A program made the position numbers and the translations under genes. 7,361 bases of DNA from Treponema sp. (GTDB lineage: Bacteria; Spirochaetota; Spirochaetia; Treponematales; Breznakiellaceae), in contig JAISLX010000163.1 of NCBI GenBank assembly GCA_031277045.1, positions 1 through 7,361 of the forward strand. The letters are read 5' to 3'. Position 1 is the stretch's first letter, and every line of letters begins with the position of its first letter. The notes under the pieces were generated by a model that did not search any database, was not told where the DNA came from, and worked only from the letters and a program-made list of their open reading frames with translations. Positions 6,650 through 7,361 of the stretch are shown here, piece by piece.

Positions 6650-7011
6650 AGCGAAAGAGTCTCCTGAACCAGTTCCGGATCAAGCGCGGATGTGGGCTCG
6701 TCAAAAAGAATAACTTCGGGGTTAAGTACGACCGCCCTGGCTATACCGACTCTCTGCTGTTGCCCTCCGGAAAGCTGGCCCGGATAATGGTGAAATTTGT
6801 CCTTTAACCCCACCCAATCCAGCATCTCTTTTGCATCTTTTTCAGCCTTGTCCCTGGGAATTTTTCTTGCCGTTACAAGGCCCTCCATAACGTTTTCAAT
6901 AGCTGTTAGATTGTTAAACAAGCTGTGATTCTGGAACACGAAACCTGTTCTGCGCCGTACTTCGAATATATTTTCCCTTGTGGGTCTTTTCAGATTCAGA
7001 TGTATTCCCAC
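6631..7011 (-). pseudogene. Amino-acid ABC transporter ATPase, truncated at both ends
   Basis: Internal fragment of an ABC ATPase of the polar amino acid/cystine uptake type. Present are the Q-loop FVFQNHSLF (Q27 of the fragment), [16 protein letters not shown], the signature LSGGQQQR (80-87) and Walker [14 protein letters not shown] (100-112). The N-terminal Walker A (P-loop) is missing, as is everything after ETLSLI, including the H-loop, so it cannot hydrolyse ATP. The last residues, IGLVR and stop, come from the 47-bp palindrome. Host sequence at the 5' side appears to begin near IHLNL (about 7003-7008), next to the IS630 remnant. No transporter permease or binding protein is in the window. 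The apparent GTG start at 7011 is incidental. Confidence 0.85.
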
Positions 7012-7025
7012 GCAAAAAGAGATTG

Positions 7026-7241
7026 TCAGGTAGGAATCGGGTCAAACAAATGAAATTTTTCAGGGATATATTTTCTTAACGATTCTGTCAACCGTTTCGA
7101 TTTGTTTTGCGCAAATCCCAGTATTGCTTCCTTAAATGTTTCATAACTTTCATAATACTTGTTTTCTAACACCGCCTTCTTCATATATCCCCAGTATCTC
7201 TCTATCAAATTTAAATTGGGCGAGTAGGTAGGTAAATATAC
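7026..7241 (-). pseudogene. IS630-family transposase, C-terminal fragment
   Basis: The minus-strand frame reads VYLPTYSPNLNLIERYWGYM and on through KKAVLENKYYESYETFKEAIL to a stop at 7026. This is the C-terminal part of an IS630/Tc1-like DDE transposase: the YLPxYSPxLNxIE block that holds the last catalytic acidic residue, then the usual helical tail. The N-terminal two thirds, with the first two catalytic Asp residues, are absent. The homology stops at 7241, where the terminal repeat of the IS5-like element begins and puts an in-frame TGA at 7242-7244. An ORF calling TTG 7208 as its start is an artefact. The 15-20 bp after the stop probably include the right end of this IS; a TA (its usual target) lies at the junction with the ABC fragment. 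Confidence 0.8.
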
Positions 7242-7250
7242 TCAATAGAC

Positions 7251-7280
7251 TTGTTCGCTAACCGCATAAAGTGATATAAT
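7251..7280 (+). promoter_or_regulatory. Transposase promoter with -35 inside the terminal repeat
   Basis: A perfect -10 TATAAT (7275-7280) lies 18 bp from TTGTTC (7251-7256), which is part of the terminal repeat. The predicted start of transcription falls at or next to the ATG at 7287, so the transcript may be leaderless. The GAGG before the ATG is too close to act as a ribosome binding site. Confidence 0.55.
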
Positions 7281-7286
7281 CGAGGC

Positions 7287-7361
7287 ATGGGAAAAGGGAA
7301 AAAGGCGCCGGACGCCAAGGTTGAATCATTTAAGCGGATGTACGGGGTAAAACCTGATACA
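7287..7361 (+). CDS. Transposase N-terminus, probably IS5 family (ISL2-like), partial
   Basis: The first 25 codons read MGKGKKAPDAKVESFKRMYG and then VKPDT, running off the right edge. The basic start followed by FKxxYGVxPxT resembles the N-terminus of IS5/ISL2-group DDE transposases, which carry a helix-turn-helix here. No catalytic residue is in the window, so whether the gene is intact cannot be seen. It lies directly downstream of a terminal repeat and a TATAAT promoter, which supports its being a real IS gene. Confidence 0.6.
   Translation, partial: MGKGKKAPDAKVESFKRMYGVKPDT

Larger units (their letters stand above)
7243..7361 (+). mobile_element. Left end of an IS5-like insertion sequence, cut by window edge
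   Basis: It begins with a terminal repeat (7243-7263, CAATAGACTTGTTCGCTAAC and one further base) that recurs in both arms of the palindrome at 6603-6649. A transposase start follows 23 bp later. The right end is outside the window. It interrupts the IS630 transposase remnant, so it is the later insertion. The family assignment rests on the short transposase start and is tentative. Confidence 0.6.

Noticed and set aside
6631..7011. Functional small ATPase
   Set aside because: It lacks the Walker A P-loop and the H-loop, and its last residues and stop codon come from the inserted palindrome.
7026..7208. Independent 60-aa protein
   Set aside because: It is the C-terminal tail of an IS630-family transposase. 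The homology continues upstream to 7241 through the YLPTYSPNLN block, so the TTG start is artificial.
1..7361. CRISPR array, tRNA, rRNA or defence island
   Set aside because: I see no regularly spaced repeats, no cloverleaf or rRNA-like stretch, and no recognisable defence gene. The only repeats are the IS ends and the short 15-bp coding repeats.

Overview
This window looks like a piece of a spirochaete chromosome. A gut Treponema is my best guess, from the general look of the GH13 enzyme, the DUF1848 protein and the density of IS remnants, but no marker gene here fixes the taxonomy. The left two thirds (about 1-5200) are GC-rich. The right third (about 5285-7361) is visibly richer in A+T and has different codon use, which fits a separate origin for that block.

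Layout. (i) 1-2399, minus strand: a large GH13 alpha-amylase-superfamily enzyme, cut by the window's left edge at its C-terminus. (ii) 2400-2942: a gene-free region of about 540 bp. It holds a perfect 14-bp inverted repeat beside a TTGACA box, a plus-strand rho-independent terminator that no known gene explains, a good proA promoter candidate, and a hairpin just before the proA ribosome binding site. (iii) 2943-4205, plus strand: proA, the glutamate-5-semialdehyde (gamma-glutamyl phosphate) reductase of proline synthesis. (iv) 4220-5179, minus strand, convergent with proA: a DUF1848 protein with a C-terminal CX3CX2C cysteine cluster, starting at TTG. (v) 5285-6605, minus strand: two tandem metallo-beta-lactamase-fold (MBL) paralogues with a terminator after the second. 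The downstream copy (5285-6043) is full length but has lost most metal ligands. The upstream copy (6057-6605) keeps its ligands, apart from one D-to-E change, but has lost its N-terminus. (vi) 6603-7361: a mosaic of insertion-sequence debris. It contains a 47-bp palindrome built from two facing IS ends, an amino-acid-type ABC ATPase fragment truncated at both ends, the C-terminal part of an IS630-family transposase, and the left end and first 25 codons of an apparently IS5-like transposase running off the right edge.

How the parts relate. The left half is ordinary metabolism (polysaccharide and proline). The right half records successive insertions and deletions. An ABC gene and an MBL gene were each broken at the same 47-bp palindrome. 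The ABC gene's other end abuts an IS630 remnant, and that remnant is in turn broken by the IS whose terminal repeat matches the palindrome arms. I see no defence system, CRISPR array, tRNA or rRNA. The points most worth a second look are the inactivated MBL paralogue, the 47-bp element, and the promoter/palindrome/terminator unit at 2496-2637.
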